This document shows positions 23,601 to 32,340 of a stretch of DNA of 64,000 nucleotides, in pieces (the first letter of the stretch is position 1; each line of letters opens with the position of its first letter). The translations under genes were made by a program, and so were the position numbers. This DNA is from Strigops habroptila (taxonomy: Eukaryota > Chordata > Aves > Psittaciformes > Psittacidae), in NCBI RefSeq assembly GCF_004027225.2, contig NC_044282.2:48452576-48516575 (forward strand). Reading direction: 5' to 3'. The notes beneath the pieces were generated by a model. It saw only the letters and a list, made by a program, of their open reading frames with translations. It was not told where the DNA came from and searched no databases.

Positions 23601-25766
23601 CACCTCTAGATGCTACAGCCTTCAGAGTGCTGACAATTCAACAGGTATTACTGTGAAGGTCTGTCACTGGATAGAAGGGATACATGCTCATTAATCCTTG
23701 TCAGAATTCTCAGCCCTTAATCTCAGCACACTTTGTCTTGGGAAGCAGGAACCACCACCAAACTCCCTAATGCTCAGGCAATGGTCACAACACAGATACC
23801 TGTATAAACTCTACAAACACTACTTCAGCTACTCCATGTAACAGCTCACATACAGAAGATACACTGCTATTATACACCATCACAATTATATATTTTGATT
23901 GGTACAAGGCAGGCAGCAGAGTCTACCCTTGTCAAGACACTGACATGACAAGCCTAAGCAGGTACTTCATTCCACCCCTTGCCCCAACTTAACAAAAGGA
24001 GTGTTTTCAAATTCAGACCCATTCCAGCTGGAAGACACCCAAGAAGCTCTCTGGTTCAACCTCCTACTTCAAACAGGAACAGCCATTAGATTAGAGCAGC
24101 TTACTCAAGGCTTTATCCAACTGGGTCCTCAAAATTTCAAGGCATGGAGGCTACACCTCTGTGGGCATCCCATTCCACTGCTTGTCCAAAGATTCACTCT
24201 ACATTAAGCTGCAACCTCTCTTGCTTTTTTGTTTCAATTCATGGCTATTTCCTTTCAGCCTCCCATTATGCACGGCTGTGGAGCATCTGGCACCAGCTTC
24301 TTGTTCACTTCCTCACAAGTACTGAAGGGCTGCTGTGGCTGACATCCTGAGAGAGCTGGCTGATGTCATTGAGAGGTTGCTCTCATGATCTTTGACAGAC
24401 TGGAGCTCAGCTACAGCTTGGTCAGCCTCACTTCAGTCCCTTGGAAAATCACAAAGCAAGTTCTCTTGGAAGCTATTTCCAGGCACGTGAAGGAGAAGGT
24501 GATTGGGAATAGCCAACATGACTATATTTGTAACCTGATTACTTTTGGTGATGAAATGACTAGGTCTGTGGGTCCAAAGCTTTGGATGTTATCTACATGA
24601 GATTTAGCAGGACTTTTGATACGGTCTTCCGCATTTCATTCTGTATTCTTTCTGCTGTCCCCAGAGTGCAAACATAGCTGTGCCCATCCCTCAACACAGT
24701 TACCTGTCATCAGTATCAGGATGCCCCTGTCCTTACAGACCTACATCTTTTTGGCTCCTCGAACTTTCAAAGTAGTGTTCCCTAAAATCCCAACTACCTG
24801 TTGGTAGTTGAGCTGGAGTCTGAAGCCTGAATAAGCTAGAGTCCAGGTTCTGTACTCTGTTACTAGCCGTTCTCACTACACTCTGGGCCTTGAACTCCAC
24901 TATTCCAAGCCAAGGCTGCTAATGATTACCACATCCTCAACTTCCCCCTTTATGAGAAGCAGATTCAGGAAAGCATCATGACACATCTAAACACCTACAT
25001 AAAGATGTTGTGCCAAACATCATCAAGGGATGTTTCTTACAATCATCATCGCCAATAGTAATGGATTTCCTATTACCAGTGTAAAAACTCCTGTAAACTT
25101 TTTCATGGCTTTAAGACACCACTACCAAGCAATATTTAGCCCAACAGTCAAGTAATAGTAAGAAATTTCCCATTATCAGTGTAAAAACTAGCCCAAAACT
25201 AGCCGAAGGTTAAGGAAAAATAAGCACCTTTAAGAAGTTTCACAGAATTAAAAGTAGACCTGTTTTCTGTTAACTACCCCATAACGCTACTAAAGGTAGC
25301 GGTGGAAGCTGCATATAAGGTCACTTCAACATCATAGATCTTCAGAGACTAACAGAATACACATTTGTAGTCTCTTTCTCTCAGATACAGCTACAGCCTA
25401 TTTAACTCTATGAAGAGGCCAGAGGTAAGAAAACCACCCGTTGGCACCATGACTAACATCACCGCACAGTTTCCTTTCCGGGGCAGCCTGCTACAACGCA
25501 ACGAGGGAAGGGAGCATCTCATCGCCCTCCGGCTAGGCCTGACACACCTTTCCATTTCGGCGATCTCCCGCCGGGCAGGCGAGAGGGAGGAATTTCGGGA
25601 ATGCCCTCAGAGGCTCCCGCGGCGGGATGAAAGCGTTGCCGTGCCGTCCCGCCCTTTCCCCATCCACAGGCAGCGCCTCCCTTCCCCACCCGCCAAGTAC
25701 CTCACTCACACGCAGTGTGTCCGGCCGCAGTGGCCTCAGACGCTCCCACTTGGCAGGGCTGGTCAT
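17647..25766 (-). CDS. E2F6: E2F6, complete seven-exon gene (E2F-family repressor)
   Basis: E2F6 binds E2F sites as a heterodimer with a DP protein and represses transcription in the nucleus. In mammals it acts within a Polycomb-type (PRC1.6) complex. The joined exons give 263 residues; the human protein is about 281. Residues 45-108 form the winged-helix DNA-binding domain, with recognition segment [10 protein letters not shown] at 82-91. Residues 115-155 form a leucine-rich dimerisation helix. Residues 162-221 are the marked box, including LAYVTYQDI and [11 protein letters not shown]. Only a short acidic tail follows, with no activation or pocket-protein-binding region, which fits E2F6 rather than E2F1-5. 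All exon phases agree. The start at 25766 has A at -3. A second in-frame Met at residue 22 (exon 2) could give a shorter form. The N-terminus differs from the mammalian one. Confidence 0.93.
17694..18467 (-). other. E2F6 intron 6
   Basis: A GT-AG intron of 774 bases. It contains a purine-rich A/CA tract at about 17776-17826 (long A runs broken by C) and nothing else recognisable. Confidence 0.7.
17776..17826. repeat. A-rich low-complexity tract
   Basis: About 50 bases of A with scattered C, inside E2F6 intron 6. Confidence 0.85.
18468..18615 (-). CDS. E2F6: E2F6 coding exon 6 (marked box, second half, acidic tail)
   Basis: It encodes residues 200-248: [20 protein letters not shown] and then an acidic, Thr/Pro-rich tail. 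The acceptor is TTTTGTAG and the donor GTAGTG is modest. The exon is one base past a codon boundary. Confidence 0.92.
18616..20111 (-). other. E2F6 intron 5
   Basis: A GT-AG intron of 1496 bases with a GTAAGT donor. A 135-codon plus-strand open frame (18928-19335) shows no family resemblance and is judged fortuitous. Confidence 0.75.
20112..20226 (-). CDS. E2F6: E2F6 coding exon 5 (marked box, first half)
   Basis: It encodes residues 162-199, [20 protein letters not shown] through LEIPIPKE. It begins after an AC acceptor (20228-20227), so exon 4's last two bases plus A give Lys 161. It ends in phase 0 at a GTAAGT donor. Confidence 0.93.
20227..21259 (-). other. E2F6 intron 4, U12-type AT-AC intron
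   Basis: This 1033-base intron starts ATATCCTTTT and ends TATAC. A branch-site match TCCTTGAC at 20244-20237 lies 11 bases before the acceptor. All three are the consensus of minor-spliceosome AT-AC introns, and only this choice keeps the reading frame. U12 introns at this kind of position are known in E2F genes. Confidence 0.9.
21260..21418 (-). CDS. E2F6: E2F6 coding exon 4 (dimerisation helix)
   Basis: It encodes residues 109-160, including [19 protein letters not shown] and [14 protein letters not shown], a leucine-rich helix used to pair with DP. The exon stops two bases into codon 161 at a U12-type ATATCCTTTT donor. No usable GT donor keeps the frame to exon 5. Confidence 0.92.
21419..21733 (-). 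other. E2F6 intron 3
   Basis: A short GT-AG intron of 315 bases with a strong GTGAGT donor; nothing unusual is seen inside. Confidence 0.8.
21734..21950 (-). CDS. E2F6: E2F6 coding exon 3 (DNA-binding domain)
   Basis: It carries residues 37-107, the whole winged-helix domain: [19 protein letters not shown], then the [15 protein letters not shown] recognition region and SKNLIQW. It runs from a TTTACAG acceptor to a GTGAGT donor. Confidence 0.95.
21951..23474 (-). other. E2F6 intron 2
   Basis: A GT-AG intron of 1524 bases (GTAAGT donor, TTTACAG acceptor). A short GT repeat lies near 22888. A 148-codon minus-strand open frame (22186-22632) is probably chance. Confidence 0.75.
23475..23523 (-). 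CDS. E2F6: E2F6 coding exon 2
   Basis: It encodes residues 20-35 and the first base of codon 36. It is flanked by a TTTTTCTCCCCAG acceptor and a GTAAGT donor. The segment [16 protein letters not shown] corresponds to the region before the DNA-binding domain in mammalian E2F6. It contains an internal ATG in good context (CCACCAATG). Confidence 0.85.
24001..24335 (-). mobile_element. Old CR1 LINE 3' fragment, minus orientation
   Basis: The reverse-oriented 3' part of an old CR1 is recognisable: 'TTCCAGCTGGAAGACACCC', 'TCTCTGGTTCAACCTCC', 'GGCATCCCATTCCACTGCTT', and 'GTACTGAAGGGCTGCTGTG', the last being a CR1 landmark just before its C-terminal coding region. It is diverged with no intact frame. 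Confidence 0.7.
24336..24655 (+). mobile_element. CR1 LINE reverse-transcriptase fragment, plus orientation
   Basis: The plus-strand frames read like the N-terminal half of CR1 reverse transcriptase. They include 'LRELADVIE', then '[20 protein letters not shown]', '[12 protein letters not shown]', '[13 protein letters not shown]', and a broken '[16 protein letters not shown]' region. Frameshifts and stops interrupt it. It abuts the oppositely oriented CR1 3' piece directly. Confidence 0.8.
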
Positions 25767-26250
25767 GTTCGCCCGGCCCCTCCTCCTCCTTCCTCGGGCG
25801 GGCGGGCGGGCCGGCCGGCCGCGGCCTAGCGCGGCGGGAGCGCTCTCCCACCCTGAGGCGAACGGCGGCGGAGGAAAGGCGCTCAGAGGCCTTCACGGCG
25901 AGCCTGTAGACCCATGCCGTGAGCAGGCGCCGCCATCCCCACCCCACCTCGGGGAGGAGAGGGGTGGCCGAGGCGCTCCCGCCCTCACCGCAACCCGCGA
26001 TGACCGCCTCACGGCTTCCACCACCCCCCCTCCCGCTCCCGCCAGCGGACGGTTGGGCGGGAGAGCGGAGCCCCCGCCCCGCTGCGCACGCGCGCGCCCT
26101 CCCGCGCTGGCCGCGGCGCGAGCCGAGGTGAGGCCGCCCGGCCTTCCCCCACGAGGCGGCGCGGCCGCCGCTCCTCGGTCCCGCCGGACCCTGCGGCTCG
26201 AGCACTGCGCGGGGCCGGCCCGTGTTGAAACGGGGAAGTTCCCACCGCTG
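25500..26250 (-). promoter_or_regulatory. CpG island and promoter region of E2F6
   Basis: A GC- and CpG-dense block surrounds E2F6 exon 1 and its presumed 5' untranslated region, with several GGGCGG-type (Sp1-like) boxes. No TATA box is seen. The transcription start probably lies between 25800 and 26150. The block could also fire a plus-strand transcript. Long open frames on both strands here are compositional artefacts. Confidence 0.75.
25710..25766 (-). CDS. E2F6: E2F6 coding exon 1
   Basis: It encodes residues 1-19 ([19 protein letters not shown]), inside the CpG island. It ends in phase 0 at a strong GTGAGT donor (25709-25704), matching the phase-0 start of exon 2. I do not recognise this N-terminus from mammalian E2F6, so the exon is the least certain of the seven. 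Confidence 0.75.
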
Positions 26251-26411
26251 TGGTTACTGCGAGGAGGGAGGCTTTGCTTCCCTCCATGTACAGCATGAGC
26301 AAGGAGAGACCACCCTGCCCAAGTACTATCGTGTAAATAGGTGTGAGAATAATCAGTATTGCTTTCTTGCAAAAGGATCTGATTCTGTCCTAACTTGCTA
26401 AGTTATGAAAG

Positions 26412-26845
26412 TGTCTTGGTTTCAGCTGTAACAGTTAATTTTCTTGCTAGTAGCTGGTGCAGTGCTGTGTTTTGTATTTAGTTAATCCAAATAATGCTGA
26501 TAACACACCGATGTTTTAGTTGTTGCTCAGTAGCACTTATCGCTACCAAGGACTTTCAGCCTCATGTTCTGCCAGTGAGGAGGGGCACAGGACACCTGAC
26601 CCAAACTGGCCAAAGGGGTATTCCATACCACGGCACATCATGCCCAGTATATAAACTGGAGGAGTTGGTTGGGAGGGATTGATCACTGCTGGGGTCTGGT
26701 TGGGTATCGGTTGGCGGGTGGTGAGCAATTGTACTGTGCATCACTTGTGTTTTGGTTTGGGTTGTTTGGTTGGCTGGGTTTTTTTCTTTTAGTTTTATAC
26801 TCTCTCTCATTGTTACTTCCCTTGTCATTATTATTATTATTTAGT
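26412..26845 (+). mobile_element. Avian endogenous retrovirus LTR fragment (truncated 3' end)
   Basis: The block begins TGTCTTGGTTTCAGCTG and continues with GTAGCTGGTGCAGTGCTGTG, AGGACACCTGACCCAAACTG and CATACCACGGCACATCATGC. It then has a TATATAAA box at 26648-26655 and 'GGTTGGCGGGTGGTGAGCAA', ending in an ATT-repeat stretch. I recognise this as a common avian ERV-type LTR (ERVL-like), but the exact family name is not certain. The downstream end is missing, and no internal retroviral genes are present nearby, so it is a solo, decayed LTR. It lies about 170 bases outside the E2F6 CpG island and points away from E2F6. Confidence 0.72.
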
Positions 26846-29800
26846 AGGTATCTAATGATTGTCAGAGAAAAACCTTTCTTTAAAACACAACTCCTCGTTA
26901 GATAGCTGATCTGTTGGTTGCTCTTTACAGCAATTAACTGTCCTCTACCATATTGTACAACAGATAAGTTTGTCATAGAATTATTTTGCTTAAAGAATTT
27001 GTGAACTGTTTTGCTTCTCCCACCTACCCCTTGCGTGAAATTCCCGGTCACTTCCCCATCCTTAGGGCAGGTACTCTGGAGAAATGTGAAATTCATTAGA
27101 CATTGTGTAAAACTGCCAGTCTGGTATGAGGAATGCAAAATCATGAAGAACTTCATTCACCTTCTCATATGCCAGACTGGACAGGTCAAATACTCTTGAA
27201 AAAAATAATCTACTATCTGTTTCATACCCCTGCAGGTTAGGCATTCGTTTGGAGTAGCTTATGTCACCACTGATCTACCAGACGCCTTAGTAGAGAATGG
27301 AGTTTTCTTCATAGTAACCGATTTTCTATCAACTACTTGCATGGTAATAGTTGTCCTTGTAGAGGTGTGTGGAACTCAGGTAGGTTGCTCTCATGCTTTA
27401 ATAAATTTATAAGGAAAAAAAAAGGGGGGAAAATATGTTACAGCTCCTCAAAGGTATGATGTCTGTTTAAGGAGACATGAAGCTTTGAGTTGTGTTATTA
27501 AAGACATCATGCAAATGTTGCTCGTCATTATTCTGCGGAGAGCTTAGACTGCTACAGATGCAGAAGGTTTTCCTGTCATGGAAGTAACACATCACTGAAA
27601 AACACTCATTTTTGTATAGGCAGTATGATCCTTGTTAACTGCTCTGTGGTGATAAACGTAATCCCATAAAGAATTAATGTTTCTCTACCTTTGTTATATT
27701 CTTAACTGGAAGATGTATTTTACCATTGTAATCACAGATTGTTTAAACCCACTGTGATAAAGCATTTTTTTTTTTCCAGCTGGAACAGCAGAATGGTTTG
27801 GAATAGTCCGCTTTAGTTTTGGGTGATGTAAGGAATGTGCCCTGCAGTATAGAAATCGTTGAATAGGATTTTGATGATCGTTGGGTGGTCAGATATTAGG
27901 AAGGAGGCTAATAACCTGTTATTTGAGGATCAAGATAAATGAGTTTCTGTATTAACCCGTGTGGAAAACATTGCATCAACTTTTAACTATGTTGTTGTTC
28001 TAGCTAGTCATAAGATCAAATTCTGTTGTTCCTCTGCTTCTCTGTACTTAGCTGCTGAGTGAAGAAAAGCCTCACATGAACACAGATTCAGGAAGATTTT
28101 TCTATATTTACATGAAAATGATAAAGCCTAATTATTCTTTTAAGTGAAAATTAGATTTTGGAGTAACTGACTGGACTATTAGGAGTTTTGGCTGCGGGAT
28201 TCTGTTGATCAGAAAGTTTGATTTTAGTGTGTTATTATTTACATTTTATAAAGCTGATAATTAAATTTATCCTACATTCTTTATTACTCTTGTAGATTAA
28301 AATATAAATTATCCCCATTTACTCTTATCTTATTGTATATTAAAATGGTTGTGCATTCTTTTTAATATCCGCAGATGTTAATTGTACAAGACATGATTCT
28401 TAAAATGAAAGATTTGCTTATTTATCCGAAATTGTTTTCTTCGACTGCATTGATTCTTGATCTGCCACCAGGGGGCAATAATTCCATTTCCTAAATCTGA
28501 TCTTTTAACGTTAAGACATACTAGAACAGTGGTTTCGTTAAAATTTTTGAGGGTCTATATGTAAAAGTCAAAACATAATTGTCTTGAAAATGCTTTACTT
28601 GTGTAATTTAATATTTTATTCTTCACTACTTAGGCATGTAGGTTTTACTTATATTTTGAGCAGCTGAAATTAGACTGCTTTGTAAAATTTTTTTACTGGT
28701 GAACCTCATGTAGTATGATAGTGGTGCAAGGTTTGGATTTCATGGGAAATAAGATTTTTTGTGTTCTTTATATTGTCACTGTAATATTGAATAATTTGTT
28801 TTGAAAGCCATTATTTTCTTATTCTTTTGTTTGTTACACTTATGTCCTATTAATATTTATTAGCCTATATGTGTAATCCTGAATTTGGGAATTCTATCAC
28901 CTGATGGGTGCCTTTATATCCTTATATGATATGTATTTATTTTATTTATGTACATAGTAGTTCCAACATACTGCAATTAAAGCCAAGGCTGCCTTCTGTA
29001 CAATTCTGTATCAAATGCAATCTTCCCTTTAATGATAATAATCTTGTAACTGGATCTTCCATTAGGTGCATGTGTATTGTTGAAAAGATGAACCAGAGGA
29101 AATATCTTCCTGCAAAGGCACAAAAGTACAAAATTATCTGTTTAAAATACATATCCATATTTTTGTATATTAATATGTCTGTATAAACCTTCTAGGCTCC
29201 CCGAGGTCCTACTAAGGTCCTCAGCACTGCATAGCACTTAGGCATAAAGGTGTAGAACATTGCTATGTAATATTTTATGCTGTAAAATGTAACAATTTAA
29301 ATCTGTTTCTGGTAATAGTACAGTCTTTCTTGATGTGTTCTGCGTAAACTGACTAAAAAAAATGTTTCTATATACATGGTGAATAGTCATCCGTTAATTT
29401 AAGAAGGCAAATCTCTTATTTCTTCACTTTATCATATCAGTATGAGGAAGATCAAGTCAGTTATTCAGATCTGAACAGCACAGTGCTAAACAGCATTCTT
29501 TTTTGTGGTGTCCTGAATGACACACCTGAAGTAAGATTAAAAGTCATGGATGTATGTATCATGTTGGACGCATAGGTTTTAGGACATGATATAAACTGAA
29601 GCTCCCACTTTTCGTACCTGTAATCCAGAAAAGAAATTACATAGATGGAAAAAGTACTCTATAAGGTGATACTAGGGTTATGAAAATAGCAAGTGCTTGC
29701 TGCATATGAACACTGCTGTCTTTTATTGAAAAGGGTTGCTGAATGCTGTGTTCTTAATAAGATTTTTAAACTTGGCAGTAGGCCATCCCTCATCTGAAAG

Positions 29801-32100
29801 AGTCTAAGGGTTTCTAGGCAAAGGTCTTCGCAGAGCTTGCTTGAAAATGTCATCAACGCTAAGGAGTTTATAAACAGAGTAAGATTTCTGTTGCAACAGG
29901 GAATTATTATTTTTGTTTTATCTTTGCAGTTGCAGAGCAGGTGCAAAATTGCCTGATGTATTTCAGCTTTAAATGTATGGAAAAGTTGAAGTACATCCTC
30001 ATAAGGTGCTTATCTTTATATCTTGAGTTTCAAAGCATTTTTGAAAGTTATTGTTTTTCACTTTTGATGAAGATTTCTCCATTACAGTTTTTTATTATTT
30101 AAGAATTGTTTTATTATTTAATTTTAATATTAAATATAATATGAAAAAGTGTTCTGTAGCACTTGAAATAAGAGTAGCTTGCTCTTATGAGTGCACTGAG
30201 GCTTATGATGTAGCACATTTACTGATGCTAGGGTTTTCTCTGGGTGCATAAAAGTCGTTCTAGCCTACTCCTCTGATCAAAACAAAAAAATATCTGGTTT
30301 TCTGACTATTTTCTTCATCAAACAAAGATAATATCACTCTTCACAAGTTTGACTTCTTGTAGTTTGACACCATGTTTCTGAACTTGACTCTGGAATAGCT
30401 GGAGTAATTTCTACTACTTATAGCCATCATTCTATCCGAGGTGACACACTCAGCTTCTTACACACATTTGTTTATAGCCATATTTAATGATCTTTTTCCA
30501 GGAATAATCAGACTGGCATGTTACCTAAGTAAAATGCAGGCATGTGATTTAAGTTTTGGTTACCTTTACTCACATGCATGGGGCTGCCTGTAATAAGCCA
30601 TGTAAGAAGCATGCCATATGGCTGAAAATGCTTGAGACATTAACTTTTTACTGTCACTGTGAAATATTATCATGATTGTTGCTGCTGGGGTGTTTGCTGG
30701 GTTTTGTTTGTTTGTTTGTTTGTTTTGGTTTTTAAGTAGTGATTGTATGTATCCATCCTACACTAGAAAACCACTGCTATTTGGTTATGAGTGCTATTTC
30801 AGATGAGAAGTGGGCAAACCCCTGTATCCTAGAAAGAGAGAAAAGGCTATGGGCCAAATTAATTGTTCTGGTAGGGGGGATCACTCTGTAGACTGTATAT
30901 TCAGTAGCAGGGATTCCTATGTCTAAAAAGATTAATTTTGAAGAGGCAAGTTAAGAATTCCATGCAACATCTAGACATAAAAACTGGACAGGATTTCTTT
31001 CCTCTCATAATGACTAGGATGTTTTAAATAGCTGTGAAGTGCCTTGTGTGGTTTCTGTAAGGATGTCAAAGATGACTTAGTTTCTAGCATTTCGACATCA
31101 ACTGAGTTTTGTTGTAATTAGGAAAGTGGTGATTAAGTGGTGGTTAATTTCATCAGTTATTAAGAATCTGATGCTTAGTGTTGGTTATAGTTTGTAAATA
31201 TGTCCAGTGCTAACTTCAGAATACATCATTTTTTAAATTTGCAATAGATATTTAAATTATATGTAATTTGTTTATTTCCTCATTCTTTTAACTACCTAAA
31301 TATCTCACTATTCACACAAACCCATCCCCAAGATACTCTTTTCTTTTTCTGTCAAGGATGTATCGGATATTTAGTATTTTTCTTTTAAATATTGTCACTT
31401 GTATCATTTGTATTAACTCAAGTAATGTGTGCAACATGAGTAACAGAGAATTTTCTTGCCAGTTTATTAATAGGCTTAAGAAGGCTGAAGTCCCAGGCAG
31501 ATAACAAATTAAAAAATAGGTGATAGGCACCTAAAATGATTGTTTATGATCAGTAATTCAAAATAAATATTGACTTGTATCAGAAAGTGAATTCTTGAAG
31601 GCAGACTCGCCTTTTGTTTGAACATTTTAATCACACTGAGTATCTGTAAACTTTTAGAAAAAGCTTCTATGTATTTTGCATAAAACAGAACACTGCGTCT
31701 TAGTGATTATAGCTGAATTGAAATCTTGTGCTAATATTGATGCCTGAGTTGGAATGCTCTGGCTCCTGTTTGGTGTTAGATGTGTAAAGCAGGCACTTGC
31801 TCTGTTCATACAGAGAACGAGACTTCTGGACTAGCTTAGAATTTCATGGCTGCCATGACAACCCTTGGGCTGCTCCACAGATCTGTAGGCTCTGCTCAGA
31901 AACCTGAGCCTCTGCTGTTTAAATTGGGCAGGCAATCACTGTCTTTGCTTCTGGAGTTCATAGTGTAGCTGTTCTGACAAAGCCAAGAACCTGTTTTGGT
32001 GGTCTTACAATTGGAAGTTGAAAGGAACAGTCAGCTTTGAATGAAAATACCATTTATTTGCTAATTTAACTCTGTTGAGAACTTGGATACTTTTGATTTA
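26846..32100. other. Intergenic AT-rich DNA, no recognisable gene
   Basis: This is AT-rich sequence with no exon I can support. A GTTT repeat lies at about 30701-30730. Confidence 0.6.
30701..30730. repeat. GTTT microsatellite
   Basis: About five to six GTTT units. Confidence 0.85.
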
Positions 32101-32261
32101 GCACCAAACCTGTGCCTTCTCTGCAGTGGTATATGATTTACAAAAGGCCTATGAAGAAGCAGCAGAGATTGTCAGAAGTGTCCAAGGTAGAAATCTTGTG
32201 CTAAACATGGCTGATGAAAATGCACAGATATTTGAAGACTTTATATTGTGGCTACATCTCA

Positions 32262-32340
32262 TCGCTGACCCTTCTTTGATGGGGAGATTGGGCTAGACAC
32301 CTCCTGTCATCCCTTCAAACCTGAATTATCCTACGATCCC
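32262..32340 (+). mobile_element. Degenerate CR1 LINE 3' end
   Basis: The stretch resembles a CR1 3' end: 'GGGGAGATTGGGCTAGACAC', 'CCCTTCAAACCTGAATTATC', then a decayed CTACGAT tail. It is much diverged. Confidence 0.6.

Larger units (their letters stand above)
23524..25709 (-). other. E2F6 intron 1
   Basis: A GT-AG intron of 2186 bases. It contains two oppositely oriented CR1 pieces at 24.0-24.65 kb. No alternative first exon resembling the mammalian one was seen in it. Confidence 0.7.

Noticed and set aside
25627-26372. Long open frames on both strands in the E2F6 CpG island (25627-26298 plus, 25702-26205 minus)
   Set aside because: Compositional artefacts of a CpG island; none continues into a recognisable exon.
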